Positions 45,890 to 53,138 of a stretch of 64,000 bases of DNA are shown here, piece by piece. Under the pieces are notes generated by a model. The model saw only the letters and a list, made by a program, of their open reading frames with translations, was not told the DNA's origin and made no database searches. This DNA is from M3 sp045133615 (GTDB lineage Bacteria > Bacteroidota > Bacteroidia > Bacteroidales > Muribaculaceae). The position numbers and the translations under genes are program-made. The stretch's first letter is position 1, and every line of letters begins with the position of its first letter. The DNA lies in NCBI GenBank assembly GCA_045133615.1, contig JBGUUQ010000037.1:4823-68822 (forward strand), given 5' to 3'.

Positions 45890-46246
45890 ATGGATTTTAA
45901 AACTAATAAACCGATATATCAGCAGATTATAGATTTCTGCTTCGGAAATATTCTGGCGGGTAAATGGCCTGTCGGAAATCGCGTGCCGTCGGTGCGTGAA
46001 TTGTCGATACAACTTGCGGTAAATTCTCATACGGTGCTGAAGGCTTATGAGTATCTTCAGGCTGAGGAGATTATCGTTCCTCGCCGTGGGCTTGGCTTTT
46101 TCCTTGAACCGGATGCCTGTGTGAAGGTGATGTCGGTGAAGCAGAAGGAGTTTTACGACACGACGCTCCGTGATGTGTTTGAACAGATGGATATGCTGGG
46201 TGTGTCAATAGATGATGTGGTGGAGCATTGGCGACAACGGCGGTGA
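45890..46246 (+). CDS. GntR-family regulator, YtrA type
   Basis: A 118-residue protein with an N-terminal winged helix (about 8-75: KPIYQQIIDFCFGNILAGKWPVG, NRVPSVRELSIQLAVNSHTV, RGLGFFL) and only a short C-terminal helix region for dimer contact, as in YtrA-type regulators. It probably represses its own operon. The last codons (RQRR and stop) run into the first palindromic repeat of the intergenic island, so the C-terminal end may be shaped by repeat insertion. It begins 8 bp after the permease gene. Confidence 0.87.
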   Translation: MDFKTNKPIYQQIIDFCFGNILAGKWPVGNRVPSVRELSIQLAVNSHTVLKAYEYLQAEEIIVPRRGLGFFLEPDACVKVMSVKQKEFYDTTLRDVFEQMDMLGVSIDDVVEHWRQRR

Positions 46247-46940
46247 GTCACCGCTGACAGGAGGGGCTCGGCAGCCAAATTTTAGGTGGGTAGAGGGACA
46301 CACTCCTCAGTCACTTCGTGACAGCTGTCGAGAGGCTCGACGGCCGAGTTTAGGGGAGCAGCTGGTGGCGAGTCGCCACTGACAGCCGAGAGGCTCGGCG
46401 GCCAAAAATTTAGACATATCACGCGTTAAGGAAATAACGAATCTTTCAGATTCGGGTGGGGTGGTTTTGCTTTCCGGTGGTGACCTCACTGCGCTCGGCT
46501 ACCACCGGCTATTAGTTAATGATTGCTTCGCAATCGGGCGGCGGGTCGCCGCTGACAGGAGGGGTTCGGCGGCCAAAAGGGGAACACACTCCTCAGTCAC
46601 GTTGTGATAGCTCCCCGAACTTAGGAGAGCAGCTGCTAACGCGCTGATTTGTATGATGTTACATTTGATATTGTCAGTTTGGATGTGGTGGTTTGATTAA
46701 CGAATCTTTCAGATTCGAGGCGGGACGGCTGGTTTACCGGTGGTGACCTCGCTTCGCTCGGCTACCACCGGCTATTAGTTAAAGATTGCTCCGCAATCGG
46801 GCGGCGAGTCGCCGGCCGAGAGGCTCGGCGGCCAAAAGGGGAACACACTCCTCAGTCACGTTGTGACAGCTCCCCGAACTTAGGAGAGCAGCTACTAACG
46901 CGCTGATTTGTATGATGTTGTGCTTAGTTGGGTGGTGGTG
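46247..46940. repeat. Mosaic palindromic repeat cluster 1 (no gene)
   Basis: About 700 bp without a credible gene. It is built from short palindromes. Elements seen: CGAATC-loop-GATTCG (46438-46454, 46701-46717); CCGGTGGT...ACCACCGG (46474-46508, 46737-46771); GATTGC-TTC/TCC-GCAATC (46521-46535, 46784-46798); CGGCGAGTCGCCG-type and GCCGAGAGGCTCGGC-type palindromes; and GTCACGTTGTGAC. A block of about 260 bp is tandemly duplicated: 46571-46660 recurs nearly identically at 46830-46919. Six different palindromes recur in the same order. No transposase is present. Confidence 0.85.
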
Positions 46941-46946
46941 GCTGTG

Positions 46947-48266
46947 CTACATGTTGGTCATTGTGAGTGGTTTTTGTGACAGGGTGTAGCCGTTGAATTT
47001 GCCTGTGGCTCGAGTGAACGCATCGACTTTCGCGCGGAGGAGGTCCGGGTCGAAGTTCTCTTCTTTTCTCTTTACTTCGATGAATATGGCTTCGTCGTTC
47101 AATTCGTTTTCGGCAACAATGTCGATCTCATTCTCGCCTTTTCGGTCCCACCAACTGCCGATGCGTGTGTAGGCTTTACTCTCTATAAGTACGCGCTTGA
47201 AGTAGCGTTCGAGCATTTTCCCGCTGAATGTCTCATAGTCGCGGTTGATGATGGTCTTTACGGCATCGTAGTTCTCTATCTCAAGCATATAGTTGTATTT
47301 GTAGATGAATCGGAACCAGAAGGTGAAAAAGTTGTCTTCAATCGTGTAGCGAACGTTCTTTGTTGAGCTCGTCTCGAATATTGGTTGTTTTTTAGTGATT
47401 ACTTCGTACTCTTTCTCTAATTTTGTAAGGTAACCTCCGATCTCTCTGCCAACAATCTGCTCTATCTCTGAGCGCAATGTTTTGCCTCGTGCAATGGCCG
47501 AGAGTATAGAGAAGTAGACTCCGTAGTCTTTGCCAAATTCTTCGATGAGTATTGCTTTGCCTTCGCCGATGAATACGGAGTCGGCCTTGATGATGTGATT
47601 GAGCATCTTTGTCTTGGTTGTAGCTCCTGCATCAACGAGTAATTGGACGTATTTTGCCACGCCGCCGGTAAATGAGTATAACGCTAACAGGTCTTCGGCG
47701 GTGTAGCCGGGATTATATTCAGCCATTATCTCTTTTAAAACGGCAGGTGTGAATGGCTTAATCGACATGAAACGTGTCTGGCGATTATAGAGTGGTTCTT
47801 TCTTGTCTTTGAAAATTTTGGTCATCATCGAGAAGATGGAACCACACACAATAAGGTTGATATGGGCTTTGGTGTGATACATGTCCCAGATGCGCTGCAT
47901 GTCGCTATATACTGACTTGTTTACCTTGAAAAATTCTTGGAATTCGTCGATGAACAGTGTAATGGGACGCTCGATTGAGAGTTTCATCAGGTATTCGAAG
48001 ATCTCGGGAAATCGCTCGGCTCTGCCCATTGTGGGGATGCCTAACTTGTTTTCTATCTCTTGGATATAATCGGTGCACAAGTCGCTCTCGGCTTTGCGCG
48101 CTACAAAGAAATAGAGTATCGGCTCGTTCTCGTATGCTTTCCACACAAGTGATGTCTTGCCGATACGACGACGACCGGTCACTACCGTGAACTGTGCATT
48201 GCTCTTTGAGTGTTCAAGAATGTCTTTGAGTGTCGCTATTTCTTCTGTCCTGTCAAAAAATTTCAT
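46947..48266 (-). CDS. Archaeal-type AAA ATPase with C-terminal DUF234/PD-(D/E)XK-like domain
   Basis: A 439-residue protein. Walker A is GRRRIGKT at 31-38, Walker B is LFIDEFQEFF near 120, and VCGSIFSMM follows. After a winged-helix-like middle part, the C-terminal domain carries GENEIDIVA and FIEVKRKEE (about 395-420), the acidic and Lys pattern of PD-(D/E)XK-type nucleases in DUF234. Such ATPases are common, strain-variable single genes in Bacteroidota; function unproven. Both flanks consist of the palindromic repeat clusters. The start is preceded by no clear promoter box. Confidence 0.87.
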   Translation of the reverse strand: MKFFDRTEEIATLKDILEHSKSNAQFTVVTGRRRIGKTSLVWKAYENEPILYFFVARKAESDLCTDYIQEIENKLGIPTMGRAERFPEIFEYLMKLSIERPITLFIDEFQEFFKVNKSVYSDMQRIWDMYHTKAHINLIVCGSIFSMMTKIFKDKKEPLYNRQTRFMSIKPFTPAVLKEIMAEYNPGYTAEDLLALYSFTGGVAKYVQLLVDAGATTKTKMLNHIIKADSVFIGEGKAILIEEFGKDYGVYFSILSAIARGKTLRSEIEQIVGREIGGYLTKLEKEYEVITKKQPIFETSSTKNVRYTIEDNFFTFWFRFIYKYNYMLEIENYDAVKTIINRDYETFSGKMLERYFKRVLIESKAYTRIGSWWDRKGENEIDIVAENELNDEAIFIEVKRKEENFDPDLLRAKVDAFTRATGKFNGYTLSQKPLTMTNM

Positions 48267-48365
48267 ACGATTATGGTTTAGTTGCGAAACGGCGGTTCCG
48301 GAAACAGCGGTTTCGCAACTGCGAATATAATACTCTTTTTTTTATCTGACAAAATTATGGGATAA

Positions 48366-48620
48366 TAATTTAAAATGTTTATGGGGTGGCGAGTCGCCAC
48401 GGACAAGAGGGGGCTCGGCAGCCAAATTTTAGGTGGGCACAGGGAGGGCGGTGAGCCACCGCTGACGGGAGAGATTAACGAATTTTTTAGATTCGGTGGC
48501 GTGGTTGCCGGGTTACCGGTGGTGACCTCGCTGCGCTCGGCTACCACCGGCTACTTTTAATGATTGCTTCGCAATCGGGATAAACACACTCCTCGGTCTA
48601 GCTTGAAATGGGAAGTTGAG
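48366..48620. repeat. Mosaic palindromic repeat cluster 2 (no gene)
   Basis: The 465-bp gap 48267-48731 has no gene. Within it the same palindrome modules recur: GGCGAGTCGCC near 48385, GGCGGTGAGCCACCGC near 48449, a diverged CGAAT-loop-ATTCG (48479-48495), CCGGTGGT...ACCACCGG (48516-48550) and GATTGCTTCGCAATC (48562-48576). The rest (48621-48731) shows nothing recognisable. Confidence 0.8.
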
Positions 48621-48731
48621 AATGGAGAGAGATTGTGGAGCAATCTTGATGTGTGTCAATCGGGAAGGATTACTATAATGCGGTGAGATGATAACACCGG
48701 CGATATCGGAAAGAATCACATGTCGTCAGTG

Positions 48732-49229
48732 TTATTTATCTATTTCCATAAGTAGTTTTCCAATTGCCCTAACGGCGGGTTCATGTTCTTTCCGGCAAAT
48801 AAAATGTGCAAATTGGGATTTCATTGGATCTCCATCAATGTCCATTTTGACTCGATGATTTATAAAGTCGGTCAGATGATGAGCGTTTGTATATTTATCA
48901 TACATTCTGGAGAATAGCAGACTTCTGTATTCTTGAGGGGAAATGTTTAAGTGACTTCTTTTTACTTCTGACTGTGTGTCACAATAGAAACAAAGTACAG
49001 CATCTTCATTGTCTCTTAGAAATTTGGCGAGTGTATCTGATATAACTGATAAAATAGGATAACCGACATATCCATCTCCGGATTCGCGCACTAATGTGAC
49101 ATCGTAAAATACTAAAGTCAACGTCAGAGGGTCTTCTGAAAAGAGTTGTATTGATTCTGAATCATAATATGAAAGGGCGACCTTTATTTGATCGCCCTCT
49201 GTATTTCTTATATCAAAGGATATATCCAT
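48732..49229 (-). CDS. DUF6169-like protein
   Basis: A 165-residue soluble protein. The opening FDIRNTEGDQIKVALSYYDSESIQLF, then VLCFYCDTQSEVKRSHLNISPQEYRSLLFSRMY and the ending FAHFICRKEHEPAVRAIGKLLMEI, recall DUF6169, a family with no known function; I am only moderately sure of this name. Its ATG directly follows the stop of a 44-codon reading frame, so the two are translated as a pair from one good promoter. Repeat clusters lie on both sides. Confidence 0.6.
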   Translation of the reverse strand: MDISFDIRNTEGDQIKVALSYYDSESIQLFSEDPLTLTLVFYDVTLVRESGDGYVGYPILSVISDTLAKFLRDNEDAVLCFYCDTQSEVKRSHLNISPQEYRSLLFSRMYDKYTNAHHLTDFINHRVKMDIDGDPMKSQFAHFICRKEHEPAVRAIGKLLMEIDK

Positions 49230-49364
49230 TTACACAACGATGGTAAAGGTACATTGTTCTTTCTCAGCTAACTTTTTAGTTTGCTGTTGCTTCTTTTCTC
49301 TCAAAGACTCAAAGACTTGAATCATCTTCTGAGAGGGATTTTTGATGGTGATGTTTCGAGTCAT
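49230..49364 (-). CDS. 44-residue basic protein paired with the DUF6169-like gene
   Basis: The frame runs from ATG 49364 to TAA 49232-49230, abutting the next ATG without a gap. It encodes a short beta-type start (MTRNITIKNPSQ), a helix rich in Lys, Gln and Glu (MIQVFESLREKKQQQTKK) and a hydrophobic end (CTFTIVV). The promoter with TAACTTTG lies 28 bases upstream. Size, charge and order resemble an antitoxin-first pair, but no family was recognised. Confidence 0.6.
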   Translation of the reverse strand: MTRNITIKNPSQKMIQVFESLREKKQQQTKKLAEKEQCTFTIVV

Positions 49365-49391
49365 ATTTGTCTACTTTATTGGTTTATATCA

Positions 49392-49422
49392 CAAAGTTAC
49401 AACTTTTTCGTTATATCGCAAA
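49392..49422 (-). promoter_or_regulatory. Promoter of the 44-codon / DUF6169-like pair
   Basis: On the minus strand TTTG (49419-49422), a 19-base spacer and TAACTTTG (49392-49399) match the Bacteroidota promoter. Confidence 0.75.
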
Positions 49423-49540
49423 TTTTGGAATCTTTATTTTCAATTATTTTATTATAAAACGCTTGAATGAGGCTAAAGTTGAGCCATAAATATGGCTTAA
49501 TTGTAAAAAGGGAAATGAGAGAATTGAAAGTTGAAAATTG

Positions 49541-49762
49541 GGTAACGAATCTTTCAGATTCGGGTGGGGTGGTTTCGCTTTCCGGTGGTGAGCGGCGGGT
49601 CGCCGGCCGAGAGGGCGGCAGCCAATTTTTTAGGTGGGCGCGGCAAATGGATTAACGAATCTTTTAGATTCGGTGGCGGGTTGCCAGTTAACCGGTGGTG
49701 AGCGGCGAGTCGCCGCGGACGATCGACTGGCTATTGGTTAAAGATTGCTTCGCAATCGGGGG
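49541..49762. repeat. Mosaic palindromic repeat cluster 3 (no gene)
   Basis: Two copies of CGAATC-loop-GATTCG (49546-49562, 49656-49672) are separated by GGCGGGTCGCCGGCCGAGAGGG-like modules in shortened form, followed by a truncated CCGGTGGT, GCGGCGAGTCGCCGC near 49702-49716 and GATTGCTTCGCAATC (49743-49757). The last palindrome stands at the 3' end of the endonuclease gene and, on the minus strand, is followed by TTTAA, so it may act as its terminator. The stretch 49365-49540 otherwise holds the promoter above. Confidence 0.8.
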
Positions 49763-52149
49763 GGATTAGGGGAGGAGGACGCGGCGGGTGTCGTTGTCGC
49801 GGAGGATGATGTAGTGGCCGGCGGGGAGGGTGAGGGTGAGTCGGGGTGAGTTGGGGGTGCCGGCGTAGCGGGTGATGCCGTCGATGGAGTAGACGGTGAC
49901 GGGGCGGGTGCCGTCGGATTCGATGATGAGTCGGTGGTCGCGGCTATAGGCTGTCCATCGGTCGGCGGGGAGCCGGGGGTATGTGATACGCAGGGGGTGA
50001 CGGTGATGTTGTCGATGTTGAATCGTTTGCCGGCGGTCTGTTGGAGGCGTAGGTAGGCGGGTCCGGGGACGTTGGCGGTGACGGTGAATTCGACGTATGT
50101 GCTATTGTCGGTGATGGTGACGGTGCCTGCGGTGGTCCATGAGTTGCCGCCGTCGGTGGATGTCTGCACGGCGAGTGTTGCATCGGCGTCGTTGCTCCAT
50201 TTGAGTGCGTGGAGGGTGACGGTGCCTATGCCTGTGGCGATGGCGTCGGTGGTCTGTATGTAGCTTGCGGAGGTTTTGCCGAAGCGTGCGGACTGTGAGT
50301 CGATGGAGGTGTCGGAGGTGTAGATTCCGGCATCGGAGAAGTGCCATGTGGCTGCTGTGCCGATGTAGTCGATGGTGGGGTTGTAGGAACTCATTCCTGT
50401 GGCGTCGGCTTCGAAGTCTTCGATGAAGTCGGTGGCATCGGTTACGGTGGCTGTGAGGTCGATGCTTTCGGACTGACAGTCGGCTGATTGTGCTGTGAGT
50501 CGGGCTGTGTAGGTGCCTTCGGATGTGGGTTGCAATCGGAGGTAGAAGTGGTCGTCGTCGGGGGATATGGCGATGGTGGTTGCCCATGATGAGAGGTCGG
50601 TGCTAACGGCGAATGGGGCGTCGACGGCTATGGTGACGGGGTCGGTGATGTTTTCTATCCAGATTGCTATCTCAACGTAGTCGGATGCTTGCTGTGGCAG
50701 GGCTGTGAAGGTGAGGAGCGGGTCGCAGTCGAGCTGTATGGCGGGTATGGGTGTGGCTGTGGTGACTGTGATGACGTTGGATGTGAGTGTGGAAGATGAG
50801 ATGGTGTAGGTGTAGGTGGTGGCGGGGGTTAGGTCGAGGACTTCAAATTGCTCGTCGGAGGCGAGTACGGTGAGGGGGTATTCGTCGGAGATGAGTGTGC
50901 CGTCGAGGTTGCATACGCTGATGGTGTAGCGTGCGGCGGGGTCTTGGTCGATGTTGGTCCAACGGGCGATGAATGAGGTTTCGGTGATGTCGGTGGCGGG
51001 CTGTGCGGGGAGTCCGTCGACGGCTGTGGCGGTGAGGGTGACGGTGGCGCGGGCGGTTCCGGAGGCGATGGTGAGTGTGGCTGATGCTGTGGCCGGAACA
51101 GATGACAGGTAGGTGATGGTGACGTCGCAGCCGTTTTCGCCACAGGCTTGTGAGGCGGAGATGGAGGTGGCGCTTGCGGAGAATCCTTCACCGGAGATGG
51201 TGAGGGTGATGTCGTCGGTGAGGTAGCTGCCTTTGACGTTGAGTGTGGCGGTGCGCGGAATGTCGACGGCGGTGATGCCGAGGTCGATTGAGGTGCCGTC
51301 GACGGGGGTGTTGATGGCGGGTTCGCCGGAGATGTCGAGGCTCCATGGTTGTCCAATCTTGTCGCCCCAGATGTATTCGGCGAGTTCGGGATGGTCGATG
51401 AATGGGTTTCGATTTTCCTGATGGTTGTAGATGACTTCGTTGCGGTCGAGTTCTTTTTGGCTAACGGGGTCTTGTCGGTGCCACTTCAGGAGGAGGTTGA
51501 CAGCCCAAGTGGTGTAGGCGGGGTAGCTGTTGGATGCGAGCATCGGGCTGTCCCAGTCTTCGATGAGGCTGTTGTAGCACGCTGCCATGTAGAAGTAGGA
51601 GCGAGCGAGGTCGCCTTTGTATTCGTCGTCGGGCTCGAAGACTTTGCCGGTATAGCCGGAGAATGTGGATGTGCCGAGTCGTCCGAGCGCTTTTACACCG
51701 CCGGAAGATGCGAGGGTGGTGCCGGAGGCACATTCTCCGTAGGGGTAGTTGCTTCGCTGTCCGTTGACTTTTCCGTCGGTGGGGTAGATGTGGAATGCGT
51801 CGCTATACATCGGGGAGGCTTCGTTGAACCAGCTTTTTGGGAATGAGTGTTCGCGATTGTAGCAGTCGCCAACGGCGGAGTAGCTTCCGCATTGCTCGTC
51901 GCCGGGAGTCCATTCTTTGGTGGAGTATATGTCCCAAATGGTGCCGTTTTCGCGCACGTCGGACTTTTTGTAGAGGGACCATAGTCCGCTGTAGCTGACG
52001 GTGGTGTGGGGTCCGATTACGTCTTCGAGGGCTTCGAGGAGTGATTGTCCGTAGAGTCCTTCGCAAGAGGAGTAGTAGCCGGTGGGTTCGGCGGCGTGGA
52101 GAGAGGCGGCACCGAGGATGAGGATTGGAATAAGCAGACGACGAGTCAT
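49738..52149 (-). CDS. Exported endonuclease I-family nuclease, C-terminal frameshift
   Basis: The true start is ATG 52149, which begins a signal peptide (MTRRLLIPILILGAASLHAA); the open frame upstream has no coding character. Residues 22-250 match EndA/NucM-type endonuclease I (GLWSLYKKSDVREN, YNREHSFPKSWF, DAFHIYPTDGKVNGQRSNYP). Fibronectin-like and beta-sandwich domains follow. Near 49985-49992 the frame breaks: the expected secretion-type C terminus (RWTAYSRDHRLIIESDGT ... VTVYSIDGI ... LPAGHYIIL ... RRVLLP, stop at 49766) is encoded in another frame, while the open frame yields Pro/Ser/Thr-rich nonsense to 49738. One missing base, or a sequencing error, explains it. Confidence 0.8.
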   Translation of the reverse strand: MTRRLLIPILILGAASLHAAEPTGYYSSCEGLYGQSLLEALEDVIGPHTTVSYSGLWSLYKKSDVRENGTIWDIYSTKEWTPGDEQCGSYSAVGDCYNREHSFPKSWFNEASPMYSDAFHIYPTDGKVNGQRSNYPYGECASGTTLASSGGVKALGRLGTSTFSGYTGKVFEPDDEYKGDLARSYFYMAACYNSLIEDWDSPMLASNSYPAYTTWAVNLLLKWHRQDPVSQKELDRNEVIYNHQENRNPFIDHPELAEYIWGDKIGQPWSLDISGEPAINTPVDGTSIDLGITAVDIPRTATLNVKGSYLTDDITLTISGEGFSASATSISASQACGENGCDVTITYLSSVPATASATLTIASGTARATVTLTATAVDGLPAQPATDITETSFIARWTNIDQDPAARYTISVCNLDGTLISDEYPLTVLASDEQFEVLDLTPATTYTYTISSSTLTSNVITVTTATPIPAIQLDCDPLLTFTALPQQASDYVEIAIWIENITDPVTIAVDAPFAVSTDLSSWATTIAISPDDDHFYLRLQPTSEGTYTARLTAQSADCQSESIDLTATVTDATDFIEDFEADATGMSSYNPTIDYIGTAATWHFSDAGIYTSDTSIDSQSARFGKTSASYIQTTDAIATGIGTVTLHALKWSNDADATLAVQTSTDGGNSWTTAGTVTITDNSTYVEFTVTANVPGPAYLRLQQTAGKRFNIDNITVTPCVSHTPGSPPTDGQPIAATTDSSSNPTAPAPSPSTPSTASPATPAPPTHPDSPSPSPPATTSSSATTTPAASSSPNPPRLRSNL

Positions 52150-52190
52150 GGCGGTGAGTTTTAATGATGGGTGGGGAATATAATATGGAA

Positions 52191-53126
52191 TTATTTGAGG
52201 ACGGATGATTGGGTGACTACGGGTGCGGGATTTTTGTCGTAGTTGGCAAGAGATTCTTGCAGGCTGGTAATCATCATGGCGCGAAGTTCGGGGGGATCGA
52301 GCACGGTGAGTGTGGGTCCGTGGCTGAGGAGTTCTTCGACGAAGTCGGGGGTGATGCGCAGGCGGTAGTAGAATACGGAGTATTGGTCGTGGATGGTCTC
52401 GTGCTGGGAGTGGTGGAGGGGGAGAGCACGGAAGTATTTGGCCTGTCGGACGTCGACTTTGATGGCAACGGACTTGACTTCGCCTTGTGTGAATACGATT
52501 CCGAAGCTGTCGCGGAAGTAGGTCTCGGCGTCGAATGATTCGGGGATTTCGTAGTCTTCGGGGAGGATTAAGACTTCGGACATGCGGTCGAGAGCGTAGG
52601 TTTTGATGCAGTCTTCTTTGATGTTGCGACCGGTGACGTACCAACGCTGGCGGAATATCTTGAGGAAGTAGGGCTCGATGAGGACGTCGGGGGTGGCGCT
52701 GATGCGAGTGTAGGGCTGATAGGTGAATGATATGGGGTGGAACTCTTTGAGCGCCCGGATGACGATGGGGAGAAATTCGCGTGCGGAGGGTACGTTTTCG
52801 AGGAATACGCGGTCGGAGATTTCTCGACAGTCGCTAAGCATGTCGCTCATGGCGGCGGAGTTGAGGAGCCAGTTGGTGACGCTTTCGTTGTGGGAGTCTT
52901 CGTCGGCGATGAAGTATTCGAATGTGGAGTTGTTACATTCGATGTTGATTTTGAAGATGTCTTCGATGGCGATGCGGTAGTTGTAGAATGTGCGTCGCGG
53001 AAGGGATTCGCCGTTGGAATAGGGTGACTTTTTCCAGAGGTCGTTGAGCTCTTCGCGGGTAATGTGCCCGTAGCGTTTGATAGTGTCGATGAGCCAGATG
53101 TAGCGGCTGAATAGGTCTTTTGACAT
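52191..53126 (-). CDS. WYL-domain transcriptional regulator
   Basis: A 311-residue protein with an N-terminal winged helix (about 1-65: ITREELNDLWKKS, LPRRTFYNYRIAIEDIF) and a central WYL domain (about 140-225) with the core RQRWYVTGRN and KTYALDRM, then a C-terminal WCX-like part ending VTQSSVLK. WYL domains sense nucleic acids or other ligands, and some control defence genes. It sits between an endonuclease gene 41 bp downstream and the symporter gene 12 bp upstream, all leftward, so it may be in the same transcript. Confidence 0.9.
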   Translation of the reverse strand: MSKDLFSRYIWLIDTIKRYGHITREELNDLWKKSPYSNGESLPRRTFYNYRIAIEDIFKINIECNNSTFEYFIADEDSHNESVTNWLLNSAAMSDMLSDCREISDRVFLENVPSAREFLPIVIRALKEFHPISFTYQPYTRISATPDVLIEPYFLKIFRQRWYVTGRNIKEDCIKTYALDRMSEVLILPEDYEIPESFDAETYFRDSFGIVFTQGEVKSVAIKVDVRQAKYFRALPLHHSQHETIHDQYSVFYYRLRITPDFVEELLSHGPTLTVLDPPELRAMMITSLQESLANYDKNPAPVVTQSSVLK

Positions 53127-53138
53127 GTGATAATGTAT

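Noticed and set aside
46307..46489. Short reading frames inside the palindromic repeat clusters
   Set aside because: Frames are short, differ between repeat copies and are made of palindromic DNA; no coding signal.
52150..52644. Open N-terminal extension of the endonuclease I frame by 165 codons
   Set aside because: It is Arg/His/Pro-rich, antisense-like, overlaps the WYL regulator gene and precedes a perfect signal peptide at 52149; it is a by-product of high GC.
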